From an uncultured Phycisphaerales bacterium (GTDB lineage Bacteria > Planctomycetota > Phycisphaerae > Phycisphaerales > UBA1924): 5,323 nucleotides of DNA. Made by a program: the position numbers and the translations under genes. Location of the stretch: the NCBI GenBank assembly GCA_937891445.1, contig CALAFV010000022.1, positions 1-5,323 of the forward strand. Reading direction: 5' to 3'. Shown one piece after another: positions 4,863 to 5,323 of the stretch. The number at the start of each line of letters is the position of its first letter. The first letter of the stretch is position 1. Under the pieces are notes generated by a model. That model saw only the letters and a list, made by a program, of their open reading frames with translations. It did not search any database and was not told where the DNA came from.

Positions 4863-5323
4863 CGATCCGGTCGAGCGCGGGCGGGAGGTCATCGCGGCGT
4901 GCCTGGAACTTGGGTTCGCCAGAGCGGGGATCGCCCCGGCGGCGCCGACGCAGCGCGAGCAGGAGTTCCTCGCGTGGCTCGCCGCGGGCAAGCACGGTGA
5001 CATGGCGTACCTGGAGCAGTACCTGCGCGAGCGGCTGGACCCGCGCGTGCTGGTGCCGGGAGCCAGGTCGGTCATCATGGTGGCCGACCGCTACGCCGTG
5101 CGCGGCGAGGAGCCGCCAGCGGAGAGCGACCCGGATCGACCTCGCGGGCGGATCGCGAGGTACGTGCGAGGACGCGACTACCACTGGCAGATCAAGAAGC
5201 GGCTGCACCGGCTGGCGGACTCGCTGCGCCCACGCTATCCGGGGCACAAGTTCCGGACGGTCGTGGACAGCGCGCCGGTGCTGGAACGCGAACACGCCGC
5301 GAGGGCCGGGCTGGGGTGGATCG
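4855..5323 (+). CDS. queG: Epoxyqueuosine reductase QueG, 3' end outside window
   Basis: QueG is the cobalamin-dependent, iron-sulphur enzyme that reduces epoxyqueuosine to queuosine at the wobble base of certain tRNAs, the last step of queuosine synthesis. The 156 visible residues cover the N-terminal DUF1730-type region. Recognisable are LELGFARAGI (about 18-27), KHGDMAYL (46-53), LVPGARSVIMVADRY (66-80), RYVRGRDYH (102-110) and VVDSAPVLER (136-145), whose Asp138 matches the conserved Asp proposed as a catalytic acid. The iron-sulphur Cys motifs lie beyond the right edge. GTG 4855 is chosen because the N-terminus then matches E. coli QueG in length. It overlaps the upstream stop by eight bases. 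An in-frame ATG at 4813 follows a strong GGGGAGG (4803-4809) at a short three-base distance and would add 14 residues, so it remains an alternative. Confidence 0.93.
   Translation, partial: MSDDPVERGREVIAACLELGFARAGIAPAAPTQREQEFLAWLAAGKHGDMAYLEQYLRERLDPRVLVPGARSVIMVADRYAVRGEEPPAESDPDRPRGRIARYVRGRDYHWQIKKRLHRLADSLRPRYPGHKFRTVVDSAPVLEREHAARAGLGWI

Noticed and set aside
4245..5295. Long antisense frames across the isomerase and queG
   Set aside because: Both plus-strand genes have clear family motifs, while the antisense frames are Arg/Pro/His-rich with no domain.

Overview
The window is GC-rich DNA (about two thirds G+C by eye) with strongly G/C-biased third codon positions. It carries ordinary bacterial housekeeping and signalling genes. 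The style of the proteins and the GC content fit a high-GC planctomycete, perhaps of the Phycisphaerae type. This placement is an impression from the protein sequences, not a search result. There is no sign of an insertion sequence, phage, CRISPR array, tRNA or rRNA.

Layout. Positions 1-1946 (+) hold the 3' nine tenths of pnp (polynucleotide phosphorylase), cut by the left edge. It is followed by a strong GC hairpin (1993-2020) that probably ends its transcript. Next comes a 396-base non-coding stretch (1947-2342) with a candidate promoter (2048-2078) and several short perfect stem-loops. It reads best as the long structured leader of the next gene, a cold-shock-domain protein (2343-2630, +). 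After a 46-base gap that contains a canonical G-quadruplex motif comes a short membrane-anchored histidine kinase with no sensor domain (2677-3543, +). Six bases beyond its stop, on the opposite strand, is a 54-codon reading frame with a clean lipoprotein signal peptide (3550-3714, -). The spacer 3715-3980 holds a hairpin, a good sigma70-type promoter (3902-3929) and a perfect 12-bp palindrome at the predicted transcription start. This promoter should drive a two-gene operon: a sugar phosphate isomerase/epimerase-type TIM barrel (3981-4862, +), overlapped by 8 bases by queG (epoxyqueuosine reductase, from 4855), which is cut by the right edge.

How the parts relate. PNPase and the cold-shock protein both act on RNA, and in well-studied bacteria both are linked to cold adaptation, so their adjacency may be functional. 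The kinase lies downstream of the cold-shock gene in the same direction and could share its transcript, but no response regulator is visible. QueG performs the last step of queuosine synthesis in tRNA. The TIM-barrel protein shares its transcript, but nothing in the sequence ties it to that pathway.

I see no clearly new multi-gene system. The most notable items are the unannotated-size lipoprotein, the structured cold-shock leader, the G-quadruplex motif before the kinase start, the palindrome at the operon promoter, and an Arg in place of the usual metal-binding His in the TIM barrel.
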